A DNA stretch of 64,000 bases from a bacterium (GTDB taxonomy: Bacteria; Fidelibacterota; Marinisomatia; Marinisomatales; JAHJCW01): contig JANQGY010000013.1 of assembly GCA_028282845.1 (NCBI GenBank), forward strand, positions 323,350 to 387,349, written 5' to 3'. The number at the start of each line of letters is the position of its first letter. Positions within the stretch are counted from its first letter, which is position 1. Shown piece by piece: positions 25,074-34,421 of the stretch. The notes below the pieces were generated by a model, which did not search any database, was not told where the DNA came from, and saw only the letters and a program-made list of their open reading frames with translations. A program made the translations under genes and the position numbers.

Positions 25074-26120
25074 TTATGCTGTTGATAATATTGAATCGTA
25101 GAATTTTCTAGTCATTTCTCCGATATGATTCCAATCCATTCTAAGTTGCATTTTCTTAGCGTTTTTGCTCATTTCGTTTAAGTTACTGTTGATTGCTTTT
25201 AATATGGTGTTTGAAAGGTGTTTTGTATCCCCCTGATTATATAGGAAACCTACTGAGTCCGGTACTAAGTCCGGCAAACACCCGGTTTTAGGTGCGATGA
25301 TCGGTAAACCGAAAGATTCTGCCAAAATTACACTACCGGACATAAATATATTTTTATAAGCGAAAACAGCAATATCGGCAGCATTAAAATATATTTGGAG
25401 TTCATCATCAGGGATATACGACGGAACGACGGTTACCTGTTTCTGAAGATATTTTAAATATAAAAAAAATACTTTCCGTTGAATTGTAAATGGTTGTCCT
25501 AATATTAATAACCGAATATTGTTCTTTGATTTTAAAGTTTTTTTAAACGCTTTATAAATCAGATAATTATTTTTATAGTTTCTTTGTAAACCAAAATTAA
25601 GTAGCACTTTTTCTTCTGCCTCAATTTTGAGTTTGTCTCTTGCTTGGATTTTAGTAATATTATCAGGATAAACGCCGATGTAATTTCCATGCGGTATGAT
25701 TATAATAATTTTATTTTCCGCAAAAGGGTATTCATCTATCAGTAGTTTTTTACCAAGTTCAGCTTGAACAATAATACCATGACTCTCTTCAATAATTGCC
25801 GGATAAACCAAATTTTTATCCTTTTGTTCATGGGGACGTAGATTATGGGCTGTCCAAATAATTTTAGTGCCGGCTGATTTAAAATTATTTAATTGCTTTT
25901 TGGTTTCTGCTAATACTTTGCGCTGATTTGCACGAGGGTCGTAAAGAAATTCGGGGAATTGTATGTGCAGTATATCATAATGTTTGGTTGGTTGCTCAAA
26001 TTCAGTTGTATTGGTGCATACATTACAATTGGAATTAGTTAGAGCGTCTTTAAGTTTGGCAAAAAAAGGATTATTGACCGGAGGAATTAATAAAACATTT
26101 AATTTTGATTGGTTAGGCAT
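25074..26120 (-). CDS. Family 4 glycosyltransferase
   Basis: A 348-residue GT-B protein. The N-half has DILHIQFPEFLYDPRANQ and IIWTAHNLRPHEQ; the nucleotide-sugar half has LILGQPFTIQRKV, the helix-cap segment SGSVILAESFGLPIIAP and GCLPDLV (about 270-290), the GT4 E-x7-E-like region. It is probably a cytoplasmic, membrane-peripheral transferase that adds one sugar to the lipid-linked repeat. It lies 3 bp after the family 92-like gene. Donor unknown. Confidence 0.82.
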   Translation of the reverse strand: MPNQSKLNVLLIPPVNNPFFAKLKDALTNSNCNVCTNTTEFEQPTKHYDILHIQFPEFLYDPRANQRKVLAETKKQLNNFKSAGTKIIWTAHNLRPHEQKDKNLVYPAIIEESHGIIVQAELGKKLLIDEYPFAENKIIIIIPHGNYIGVYPDNITKIQARDKLKIEAEEKVLLNFGLQRNYKNNYLIYKAFKKTLKSKNNIRLLILGQPFTIQRKVFFLYLKYLQKQVTVVPSYIPDDELQIYFNAADIAVFAYKNIFMSGSVILAESFGLPIIAPKTGCLPDLVPDSVGFLYNQGDTKHLSNTILKAINSNLNEMSKNAKKMQLRMDWNHIGEMTRKFYDSILSTA

Positions 26121-26123
26121 GGA

Positions 26124-27101
26124 TTAATTATTTTTATTTAAAATACTCTTCATTTGAGGAAGAAATTTCAAAATACTCGTATTATCAATTTGACTATATC
26201 GGTTATTTAATTCATCGTATAATTCAGGTGTTTTCTTACCAATTTGCCAGCCTTTTTTAAATTTTCGATTTTTTGCCAAAAATTCTTCTTTTGATTTGGT
26301 TATATAGTGATTTAGTTGAAACAAATCATTGGCTTGTTCACCTTTGACTATAATTGGATATCCAAAGAATAATTTAGTGATCATATCTTTAATACTGAGG
26401 CGATGGCTAAACCTATGAACATTTGTGTATATAAAAAACCGAGACAAATATTTTGTATTTGAAATACTTTTAACTGTCTTAGGCGTTGTATTGCGACCGG
26501 ATTTAGTAAAATTCTCGATCACTAAACCGGTAGGTTTATCAACGTGCCCATTGCTACCAAAATTTGTCCAGTTAACTTCAATTCTTGCCAATTTTCTCTT
26601 ATCGTGCGTTTTTAATATTTCAGAAATTGAGTTGTGCGATTTAGGGAATAAAAATTCATCTAAATCTAATTGAAGCAGATAATGAAAATTGTCTTTGAAT
26701 CTAATTATTGCATCGGCGTAAGCCACTTGTTGGGTAGATACGGTGTGAATATATCTTCCATCTCTCGATCCTTCAATATGTGGCAGCAATATGTGAGTTA
26801 CCAATCCTGCGCGAATGTAAGGTTCTATAATCTTGCGGCTACTTCCACGAAGACCATTATCATATAAAATAAAATGTTCAACACCCATCAACTTATGAAA
26901 CTCAATCCATTCAACCATGTAATCGTCTTCCCCCTTGAATATTGCGACCATTCCGAGGAAGTAAAAATATTTCGGGAGGGTTATCTCTATATTTGGCAGA
27001 TTGGTAACTTTTCTTAATTGCCGGCCTTGTAAAGGATGCTTCAGCAATTTTAAATAAAAAATAGTCGTTTTCTGTTTGATTAGATTAAACAAATTGTACA
27101 A
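26124..27101 (-). CDS. Family 92-type (DUF23-like) glycosyltransferase
   Basis: A 325-residue protein with the GT92/DUF23 signature: FKGEDDYMVEWIEFHKLMGV and EHFILYDNG (about 55-85), LLQLDLDEFLFPKSHN (the Asp-x-Asp-type motif, about 142-157), VNWTNFGSNGH and QLNHYITKSKEEFLAKNR. The family includes animal beta-galactosyltransferases and many bacterial capsule enzymes. There is no signal peptide, so it probably works in the cytoplasm at the membrane. It ends 3 bp before the next glycosyltransferase gene and abuts the WcaI-like gene upstream. Confidence 0.82.
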   Translation of the reverse strand: MYNLFNLIKQKTTIFYLKLLKHPLQGRQLRKVTNLPNIEITLPKYFYFLGMVAIFKGEDDYMVEWIEFHKLMGVEHFILYDNGLRGSSRKIIEPYIRAGLVTHILLPHIEGSRDGRYIHTVSTQQVAYADAIIRFKDNFHYLLQLDLDEFLFPKSHNSISEILKTHDKRKLARIEVNWTNFGSNGHVDKPTGLVIENFTKSGRNTTPKTVKSISNTKYLSRFFIYTNVHRFSHRLSIKDMITKLFFGYPIIVKGEQANDLFQLNHYITKSKEEFLAKNRKFKKGWQIGKKTPELYDELNNRYSQIDNTSILKFLPQMKSILNKNN

Positions 27102-28322
27102 TTACTTATTCAAAAACTTTGAGGCAAATTCGGTGAGGATTTGATCTTGTGATAGATATTGTTCAGCATATTTTCGGGCATTTTTGCCAATTCTCGCAAG
27201 TTCGGTTTCATTGCTTATTAATTCGGTAATTGCCTCAAGTAATTCTTCTTCCGAATTTGGTTTGACAAGATATCCAATATCATATTTCTCAATCAAATTC
27301 GATAGTTGAGTATCGTGATTAGCGGAAACAATTGCTACACCTCCGACGCTAAGTATGTTGGTTAATTTGGAGGGTAACACATAATCTGATATATTTTGGT
27401 CCTGAGTAATAAGATGAATATCTGCGAGTGTGAGCAATGCTCCCAAATCTGCTTCAGGTTGTAAAGGAAGGAATGTAACATTGATAATATTCCTTTTCAG
27501 AACTTCATTCTCAAGTCTTTTTTTAACGGCACCTTCACCGACCAAGATAAAAGATATAGTATTGTTTCCATTATTCATCTTTTTTGCCACGTTGATTACG
27601 CTGATTAAATTTTGTTTTTCTCCCATGTTTCCGGCATATAATATTATTTTGTCAGTCTTACTCAGTCCCAATCGCTTCTTTAAATAATCGTTATCAATTT
27701 TTGGATGAATTTTGTCAATGTCTGCCCAGTTTGGTAGGATATAAATTTTGTTTTCATCTATTCCTTTTTTGATTAATTCATTCTTCATACCTAAGGATAT
27801 AGTTGAAATAGTATCGAATTTATTTAAAATGTATTTCTCGATTTTCAGAATGTATTTGTAGAGTATCCCTTTCTTTAAAATATTTAAACTATAGGCAGCA
27901 TCTATTTCGAGATCTTGAATATGTAAAAGTGCCTGGGATTTAGTGAACCAAGCATAGCATAAAGCCATTGGACTCGTGAAGAATGGTGGTTCAATTGAAA
28001 TTATATAATCGGGTTTCCAAGTAAAATTTCTTAGTAGGACCGGTACACTTGAAACTGCAAAACTGAGCAAATGCAGAAGCCTTGTTAAACTTCGTGGTTT
28101 CGCCGGTACGTAAATCGGGCAGCGCCATACTTTATAATTTTCTTTTTCCTTTTTATAGCCCCATTGTTTTTTGGTAATTTCCCAATCCGGATAAAAATGA
28201 GGCGCTGTGATGACTCTAATCTCATGTCCATGTTGATGTAACCAATCGGCTAATTCGCCGGTATATTTACCGATACCGACCAAATCAGGCTTAAAGTGCA
28301 AGCCGTAGATTAGTATTTTCAT
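27102..28322 (-). CDS. WcaI-like family 4 glycosyltransferase
   Basis: A 406-residue GT-B protein. The N-terminus MKILIYGLHFKPDLVGIGKY followed by TGELADWL and VITAPHFYPDW is typical of WcaI/WbuB-type transferases of colanic-acid and O-antigen clusters. The C-half has LPNWADIDKIHP, KIILYAGNMGEKQN and YVLPSKLTNILSVGG. In related clusters such enzymes act in GDP-fucose-containing polymers, which fits gmd and fcl in this cluster. It lies 12 bp after the acetyltransferase gene. Confidence 0.85.
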   Translation of the reverse strand: MKILIYGLHFKPDLVGIGKYTGELADWLHQHGHEIRVITAPHFYPDWEITKKQWGYKKEKENYKVWRCPIYVPAKPRSLTRLLHLLSFAVSSVPVLLRNFTWKPDYIISIEPPFFTSPMALCYAWFTKSQALLHIQDLEIDAAYSLNILKKGILYKYILKIEKYILNKFDTISTISLGMKNELIKKGIDENKIYILPNWADIDKIHPKIDNDYLKKRLGLSKTDKIILYAGNMGEKQNLISVINVAKKMNNGNNTISFILVGEGAVKKRLENEVLKRNIINVTFLPLQPEADLGALLTLADIHLITQDQNISDYVLPSKLTNILSVGGVAIVSANHDTQLSNLIEKYDIGYLVKPNSEEELLEAITELISNETELARIGKNARKYAEQYLSQDQILTEFASKFLNK

Positions 28323-28334
28323 TAGCTAAGGTTT

Positions 28335-28874
28335 TTAACGATTTTTTACCGGTTTTGCCGGATTGCCGATGCAGATCATGTTTGGCGGGAGGTTTTTTGA
28401 TACCGTGCTTCTATAGCCAACTACAGTCCCATCACCAATTGTTACATCAGGAGCAACAAATACGTCGGCAGCAATCCAAACCTCATTACCGATGTGAATT
28501 GGTTTCGCAAATATGTCAAAAGTAGGTTTTTTATGATCGTGTGTGCCGCTGCATAAATATGATTTCTGAGAAATAACTGTATCGTCCCCGATCTGAATTT
28601 TACCCATATTATATATAGTTACATTATCGCCGATCCAGGAGTAATTACCGATCTCCAAATTCCAAGGATACAGTATTTTCGCTGAGGGGCGAATTAGCAC
28701 GTTGGTGCCTATTTTGGCACCAAAAATAATTAATAAAAATTTGCGCCACTTGTTTGCAATACGCGGTGAAAAACGAAAAAGTGTGGCGTTAATAATAAAC
28801 CACAACTGTACTGTAATAATGGATTTACCTCTAAATCCCTTCGGTACTTTGAAATCTTTTATATTTTGATACAT
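28335..28874 (-). CDS. WcaF-like hexapeptide acyltransferase
   Basis: A 179-residue left-handed beta-helix acetyltransferase: IRPSAKILYPWNLEIGN, SWIGDNVTIYNMGKIQIGDD, SYLCSGTHDH with the likely catalytic His, and WIAADVFVAPDVTIGDGTVV, ending in the usual GNPAKPVKNR. The N-terminal RGKSIITVQLWFIINATLFR is typical of colanic-acid WcaF-like proteins. It would add acetyl groups to a sugar of the repeat unit before export. It pairs with the WcaI-like gene. Confidence 0.88.
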   Translation of the reverse strand: MYQNIKDFKVPKGFRGKSIITVQLWFIINATLFRFSPRIANKWRKFLLIIFGAKIGTNVLIRPSAKILYPWNLEIGNYSWIGDNVTIYNMGKIQIGDDTVISQKSYLCSGTHDHKKPTFDIFAKPIHIGNEVWIAADVFVAPDVTIGDGTVVGYRSTVSKNLPPNMICIGNPAKPVKNR

Positions 28875-28931
28875 ATAATTTATTATTTGAAATATTAATT
28901 AATAGCTTCCATACGCTTTAATTAATTGATG

Positions 28932-30023
28932 TTACTGCATTGAGAGCTTAAATTCATCAATTAAATGTTTCAATGTGCGGATATTATTCTCTTTATGCTT
29001 TTTGAATCTATCAATTGCACTTTGTTGCAAACTTAGCAACTCCTTGGGGTTTTTTGACCATCTGATTATCTGATTATATGCAACGGTAATAAAGTCATCA
29101 CTCTCATTAACAATAATTCCTGAATTATGATCAACTATTTGGTTAATACATCCGATTGATCGTGCAATTACAGGAACCCCATGTGACATTGCTTCAAGTA
29201 TAACTAAAGGTTCAGCTTCATTAATTGAAGGAAAGAGTAGGGCATCTATTTTGTTAAAAAATTTATTTTTATCTATCTCGTTAAGTTTACCAATATAATT
29301 AATATTTTTTAGATCAATTAAATGTTTTTCAAGGAAGTGTTGAGATTCACGGTCAGAATAAGGTCCGGCTATGATACTTTTTACGTTATTAATATTGGTT
29401 AGGTTTTTAAACACTTCAATGTATTCGTAAATTCCTTTTTGAAAAGAAATATTGCTCAGAAAACCTAATGTAATGGATTCGTTTGGTTGTTTATGCTCTT
29501 CGACTTTTGGATCTTTTATGAATGCAGCATTAGAAATTATTTTAACATTAATATTTTCATTATAAGTTTTTAATAAATTTTTCATTTTGCTACAAAGTAC
29601 TATGTGGGTTGTACTACTTGAAGAAATATTTACGATTAGATTTGTCAATAATCTTCTTTTATTCAGATATGCAAAACTATGGTGATGAATATAAACCTTT
29701 AGTTTAAATATTTTACTAACTGTGATTATAATCAACTCATAGATTTGTCCCCAACCTCCTGATAGACTAAGATATAATATTGAAATTTTGTTGCTGGTGA
29801 GAAGGTATGTATAAACTCCAATAATTTTCACCATTCTTAGAAATCTCAACAAAATGTTTAAAGGCGACCGATAGAGAGATTTTGATTTAGAATCAAAAAT
29901 AATTGGATCAAGGTGAGTCGATTCAATTTGTTTAATCATCAATTTATTAATTAATGATAAACCATGTACGGGTGGCGGTAACGGACCGATAAAGCAGAGT
30001 CTTTTATTTTTTGATCTAATCAA
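28932..30023 (-). CDS. Family 4 glycosyltransferase
   Basis: A 363-residue GT-B protein opening with LCFIGPLPPPVHGLSLINKL, a common start in capsule GT4 enzymes. LGFLSNISFQKGIYEYIEVF starts the nucleotide-sugar half, and EPLVILEAMSHGVPVIA (about 270-286) is the donor-binding E-x7-E region. The gene is visibly AT-rich and Lys/Asn/Ile-rich compared with the core genes. Donor and acceptor are unknown. It lies 6 bp after the next upstream glycosyltransferase. Confidence 0.83.
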   Translation of the reverse strand: MIRSKNKRLCFIGPLPPPVHGLSLINKLMIKQIESTHLDPIIFDSKSKSLYRSPLNILLRFLRMVKIIGVYTYLLTSNKISILYLSLSGGWGQIYELIIITVSKIFKLKVYIHHHSFAYLNKRRLLTNLIVNISSSSTTHIVLCSKMKNLLKTYNENINVKIISNAAFIKDPKVEEHKQPNESITLGFLSNISFQKGIYEYIEVFKNLTNINNVKSIIAGPYSDRESQHFLEKHLIDLKNINYIGKLNEIDKNKFFNKIDALLFPSINEAEPLVILEAMSHGVPVIARSIGCINQIVDHNSGIIVNESDDFITVAYNQIIRWSKNPKELLSLQQSAIDRFKKHKENNIRTLKHLIDEFKLSMQ

Positions 30024-30029
30024 TTTGTT

Positions 30030-31172
30030 CTACAAGATTTGTTGTTCTTGAAAGTTATTATAAATTTTTAAAGCAACATTTTGAGGTGAGTGATTGGCGA
30101 TGATTTCCAGTGATTTTGCTCCAAACTTTTTAATATTGATCTCACCTGAAAAGAATCTAATCATTATTTCTTCTAAATTCTTTTGATTAGCAGGATCAAA
30201 AGTGAATCCATTAATGCCTTCCATAACAAGTTCCGAAACACTGCCACATTTAGATGATACAATGACTGGTAATTCACACAGCATCGCTTCATTGACCACC
30301 AATCCCCAGGGTTCCGATTTACTTGGTAGAATAAAAACATTGCTAAAAGCATAATATTTGACAATTTCTGATTGTTGTATGAAACCGGCTAGATGAATTC
30401 GATTTGATAGATTATTATCTGCAATGAAATTAGTAATTTCCATTTTTTGCGGACCGTCTCCCAAAATTATCAGTCCCCATTCTTTGTTTAGATCCTTCAG
30501 GTTATTGAATGCTTTGAGCAAAGTGAATATATTTTTTTCTTTTGAAAGTCGTCCTGCAAACAGAAAGTTCTTAGGAGTTTTAATTGCTTCGAATTGTTGC
30601 CTCAAATTCGAGCTCCTGAGGGCATTATATTCATTTGAATAATAATCACTATCAACGGCATATCCGGTTTTAATTATTTTTTCATTTTCCACATGCATAA
30701 ACGTTAAATACTCTTTCGTCTTTTCCCCCGGAGCCAGATAAAGATCGAAATGCTTTAGAAAGAAATGCTTGATTTGTTCTTTGGGGAAATAGTGTTTTTT
30801 ATCCTCCTTAGTCGAATCTAACCAGAATACCATTTTACTGTTATTTTTTTTACCCCAGAATAAAGCAGCCCACCCAAAAATATTACTGTAATCACAAACT
30901 ACCAAAGATGATGGATTAACATTATTCAACGAATTCCATGTTTGACGGGCAATGCTAATTTTGTTCAGATTATCAATAGGTCCCTTGAATAATAATTCAT
31001 AGGGGAATTCGATTTTGGTATAATCAATGATCCAATCTCTACGAGATTCTTTTTCGGCAATGAATATAACCTTTAAACTTGGAATAAGTTTATATAGTTC
31101 GTTAAATAATGCAACCTTGTAAGGTGCTATTATATTGTGAACAATGACGATACTATGATTTGATTTTTCCAC
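30030..31172 (-). CDS. Family 4 glycosyltransferase
   Basis: A 380-residue GT-B protein: IVHNIIAPYKVALFNELYKL at the N-terminus (acceptor half), FLFAGRLSKEKNIFTLLKAF, WGLIILGDGPQKMEI and EPWGLVVNEAMLCELPVI (E-x7-E region, about 285-305). It is a standard inverting or retaining GT4 capsule enzyme; the donor is unknown. It precedes the other GT4 by 6 bp and follows the Wzy-like gene. Confidence 0.84.
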   Translation of the reverse strand: MEKSNHSIVIVHNIIAPYKVALFNELYKLIPSLKVIFIAEKESRRDWIIDYTKIEFPYELLFKGPIDNLNKISIARQTWNSLNNVNPSSLVVCDYSNIFGWAALFWGKKNNSKMVFWLDSTKEDKKHYFPKEQIKHFFLKHFDLYLAPGEKTKEYLTFMHVENEKIIKTGYAVDSDYYSNEYNALRSSNLRQQFEAIKTPKNFLFAGRLSKEKNIFTLLKAFNNLKDLNKEWGLIILGDGPQKMEITNFIADNNLSNRIHLAGFIQQSEIVKYYAFSNVFILPSKSEPWGLVVNEAMLCELPVIVSSKCGSVSELVMEGINGFTFDPANQKNLEEIMIRFFSGEINIKKFGAKSLEIIANHSPQNVALKIYNNFQEQQIL

Positions 31173-31239
31173 TTTGGGGATATTGAGTGACAGATTGAAT
31201 ATAAAATAAGAGATTCAAGATATATCAATAATTGATATT

Positions 31240-32508
31240 TTAACCAGTTATTGTGTCAGCAGAACTAATATATGATTTCTTGTTAAGTTTTTTTGTAATT
31301 GATAATTCAGGGAAGAATCTGTTGCTTATATCATCAACCATGTGAGTCAATATAAATAACGCAATAGGAGTATATTGCATATATTCACCGTTCAACCAGA
31401 CTAAAGCAATTGGAATTGATACTAATTTAAAATATCGAAAAAATCTCATATACAATATTATAATTATGATTCCTAAGATTCCTAGCTCAGCCATTAATCC
31501 TGCTAAACCTGATGTTTCGGAGATAGTATTTGTTAACTCTGTTGCAGTGGAATAATGTCCGGCGCCTAAAAAAATATTATCAAGAAATAATTTAAGCGAT
31601 TCAACGGTATATAACGTTCTTTCATAAAATGATTGATAGGCAGCCGATGATATCGAAAATTTATCATATACGGCATTGAAGATGATTTTTATTATATTTA
31701 AGTCACCTAAAATAATCTTCATTGATATTAAACCGAGAACCGCCGCAAAAATTGAAAATCCTATAAATGTTATTTTGTTTTCTCCAAATAAGATTTGGTA
31801 AAGGAAAAGCAAAACCATAAAGATATAGACCGTAGTACTCAATGTAGTTATACAGGTTAATAAAAGAATAAAAATGAAATATTTATTTTTTAGTTTATAT
31901 GCTAATGCTGTAGCTATTATCAGGTGGAAACCGAATGCTCCGGGCTCCCAGAAGATTGATTGATTACGAACTATCAATATATATTCGCTTGCCGGTCGAG
32001 ACCAGAAGTAAAAAAATTTGGAATATAATGGTACATTTATAGTGCCATAATATGGCAAAGATGATGGAATTTCAGAGAACAGCTCTATTGTAAAATATAT
32101 TAGCGATACTGATGCTAAAAGAACCATCCAGTAAAGATAATATTTTAAGATTTTTTCTCTATTTTGTGATCCAATTAAATAAACAAAAAACAACATAACT
32201 ATATGAAAATATGTTATCTCATAGGAAACAACTTGGTTATACACATCACTTAATATTGGAACAAAAATGAAAGACGTAATCAGTATTAATCCGGAGTAAT
32301 TCAAGTTTGTTTCGCTATAGGATAAATCATCAGTAGGAATAAATAATTTATAAAATATTATCGCACTTATTAGTAGCAAAACTGCTAACATGATCAAATT
32401 ATAATTATATATGTATCTGTAAAATGAACCGCTTGCAATTAATAAACCGAAAGCTATCGTAAATAAAACAGTATTGATTGCTATATTATCTTTTACGCTA
32501 AAACTCAT
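31240..32508 (-). CDS. Wzy-like O-antigen/capsule polymerase
   Basis: A 422-residue protein with about 11 hydrophobic segments and a periplasmic loop containing RNQSIFWEPGAFGFHLIIAT (about 180-200). The R-x-x-S-I-F-W-E-P-G motif is shared by many Wzy polymerases of the O-antigen polymerase/ligase superfamily. It would join undecaprenyl-linked repeat units in the periplasm. No Wzx flippase is visible, while an ABC exporter (wzm/wzt) is, so its role in this cluster is unusual. It lies directly after a glycosyltransferase gene. Confidence 0.8.
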   Translation of the reverse strand: MSFSVKDNIAINTVLFTIAFGLLIASGSFYRYIYNYNLIMLAVLLLISAIIFYKLFIPTDDLSYSETNLNYSGLILITSFIFVPILSDVYNQVVSYEITYFHIVMLFFVYLIGSQNREKILKYYLYWMVLLASVSLIYFTIELFSEIPSSLPYYGTINVPLYSKFFYFWSRPASEYILIVRNQSIFWEPGAFGFHLIIATALAYKLKNKYFIFILLLTCITTLSTTVYIFMVLLFLYQILFGENKITFIGFSIFAAVLGLISMKIILGDLNIIKIIFNAVYDKFSISSAAYQSFYERTLYTVESLKLFLDNIFLGAGHYSTATELTNTISETSGLAGLMAELGILGIIIIILYMRFFRYFKLVSIPIALVWLNGEYMQYTPIALFILTHMVDDISNRFFPELSITKKLNKKSYISSADTITG

Positions 32509-33657
32509 TTATAATAATTGGTTAACAATGTTTAATAACTCGGAATTAAAATGATCTTTTCGCCACTTTGTACTTTTTTTAATCCCTTTCTCACTTAATC
32601 TTTTTACAAGATTATCATCAGTCCACAAGTTGTGAATCGTATTAGCGATATCTTCCGGCGAGCGGGGATCGAATAATAAACCTGTCTCGCCAACTTGTTC
32701 CGGCATGGCATACACATTTGAAACCGCTACCGGACATCCTGTGGCAAAGGCTTCGAGCGGAGGAATATTGGTTGGACCAAAAAAAGTCGGCATAATCAAA
32801 GCTCGAGCATTTTTATATAGAGTACTCATGTGTTTATCAGGAACATGATCTAAGAAAATAAATACATTTTGTAGATTCATTTTTCCAATTAATTGAATCA
32901 ACTCTTTATATCCGTTATTTGGTGCGCCCACCAAAACTACTTTTAGGTCCGGCAATTTATTGATTATCAACGAAACGGCATTTACGAGACCTTTATGATT
33001 TTTATGCTCCCAAAATTGAGCAGGATAAAAAATATATTTTTTAGGAAGATCATAATCAGCTAGATCAACATCATTTTCCTCAAAAATATATTTAGGCGCA
33101 ATAAATGGCAGAATAAAGATTTTTGATTCATTTGCATTATACGATTCAACTAATTGTTGTTTCCCAAGTTCAGAATCTACCAATATCCCCTTTGAATACT
33201 TACAAGTTCTTTCGTAATGGATTTCTCTAAACAAATACTCCTTTTTCGAACCGGCTTCCGGGAAATTTTTTTCGTACCGATGCATTAGGTCATGCACAGT
33301 ACTAATAGAATTTATCGGCAAACTATATGACCATATATCTTGTGATGGGAAAATCCATAGATCGCAGTTTTGTTCAATAAAAGATTTAGTAAATAAATCA
33401 AAAAATTTGCTGTAATTACGCCAGAAAATTAGCGGCGATCTTATCTGAAACCACAAACGACTCACATAAGTTCGATTAATTCTAACAGCAGATATGTTTT
33501 CCTTTTTAAGATAGTCATCCCAAAGATCGGAAGTATAGGCAATTTGGTATTCAAACTGATTATCCGGCAAATCCAACACTGCATCCAAGATTGCTTGATT
33601 ATATTGAAAAGTGCCACCCCTCAACGGTGAATCCAAATATAGTCCAATCTTTTTCAT
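32509..33657 (-). CDS. Family 4 glycosyltransferase
   Basis: A 382-residue GT-B protein: IGLYLDSPLRGGTFQYNQAI at the N-terminus, STVHDLMHRYEKNFPEAG (mannosyltransferase-like loop), YIFYPAQFWEHKNHKGLVNA and FFGPTNIPPLEAFATGCPV (about 300-318). The HKNH and GPTNIPPLEA motifs are typical of GT4 mannosyltransferase-like enzymes. It overlaps the methyltransferase stop by 4 bp. Donor unknown, possibly GDP-mannose-derived. Confidence 0.85.
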   Translation of the reverse strand: MKKIGLYLDSPLRGGTFQYNQAILDAVLDLPDNQFEYQIAYTSDLWDDYLKKENISAVRINRTYVSRLWFQIRSPLIFWRNYSKFFDLFTKSFIEQNCDLWIFPSQDIWSYSLPINSISTVHDLMHRYEKNFPEAGSKKEYLFREIHYERTCKYSKGILVDSELGKQQLVESYNANESKIFILPFIAPKYIFEENDVDLADYDLPKKYIFYPAQFWEHKNHKGLVNAVSLIINKLPDLKVVLVGAPNNGYKELIQLIGKMNLQNVFIFLDHVPDKHMSTLYKNARALIMPTFFGPTNIPPLEAFATGCPVAVSNVYAMPEQVGETGLLFDPRSPEDIANTIHNLWTDDNLVKRLSEKGIKKSTKWRKDHFNSELLNIVNQLL

Positions 33658-34421
33658 CTTTTTCTACAGATAAATGTTACATACCAGCTGTCAAAATCGG
33701 GCTTTTTCCCTGTGAGCCATTCTTCCGTTTCAAGCAAATCAAAATCATTGTTGTCCAGCATCAATTCCATTTCGGGCTCAAATAAGTAGCGCATCTTATG
33801 TAATTCATTAAATTGGGATGATTTGCCTGTTATTTTATTAGTAATCTTGAGATCGAAATTAACATCAACTATGTTTTTTGATGGGTGTAACTCAGGATGT
33901 GCAGTGCGCTTGATAATAGATTCTTCATTTTCAAACTTCTTGGTTCTTACATAAGGTTTGTCAGATAATACAGCCGGTCCGTACCAACAATCGAAAATAT
34001 AAATGCCATTACTCCGCAAGTGTTGCGATACGTTGTTCAACATATTTTGGATGTCAATATTTGTATTTTGGTAGCTCATTACATGAAAAAGTGATACGGC
34101 AGTTTCGAAAGTCCTATCAATTTTAAATGTCCTCACATCACCTACGGAATAATTAATTAGTTTTTCCAGTTCAGGTTTGTTGCTTAAACGTTCAATTGCC
34201 AATTCGATCATTTTGTCGCTTTGATCAATTCCATGTAATTGATAGCCTTTTTCAGCAAAATGGATTGCATGCCTACCCGTTCCGCAGCCCATATCAAGAA
34301 TATTTTTTGTGTTGGGAGCATACTTCTTTATCAAAGATAATATGTATTCGACCTCTTGCTTATAATCTTTCCCTTGATTTAGCAGGTCATAGTAGAGAGC
34401 GTAATTTGAAAAGACTTTCAA
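33654..34421 (-). CDS. Class I SAM-dependent methyltransferase
   Basis: A 255-residue Rossmann methyltransferase. SAM-binding motif I is ILDMGCGTGRHAIHFAEKGY (about 41-60), followed by HGIDQSDKMIELAIERL and a FDCWYGPAVLS motif. It probably methylates a sugar, a nucleotide sugar or a glycan end. With an ABC exporter whose Wzt has a carbohydrate-binding C-terminal domain, a chain-ending methylation is one possibility; this is inference. It overlaps both neighbours by 4 bp. Confidence 0.85.
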   Translation of the reverse strand: MKVFSNYALYYDLLNQGKDYKQEVEYILSLIKKYAPNTKNILDMGCGTGRHAIHFAEKGYQLHGIDQSDKMIELAIERLSNKPELEKLINYSVGDVRTFKIDRTFETAVSLFHVMSYQNTNIDIQNMLNNVSQHLRSNGIYIFDCWYGPAVLSDKPYVRTKKFENEESIIKRTAHPELHPSKNIVDVNFDLKITNKITGKSSQFNELHKMRYLFEPEMELMLDNNDFDLLETEEWLTGKKPDFDSWYVTFICRKR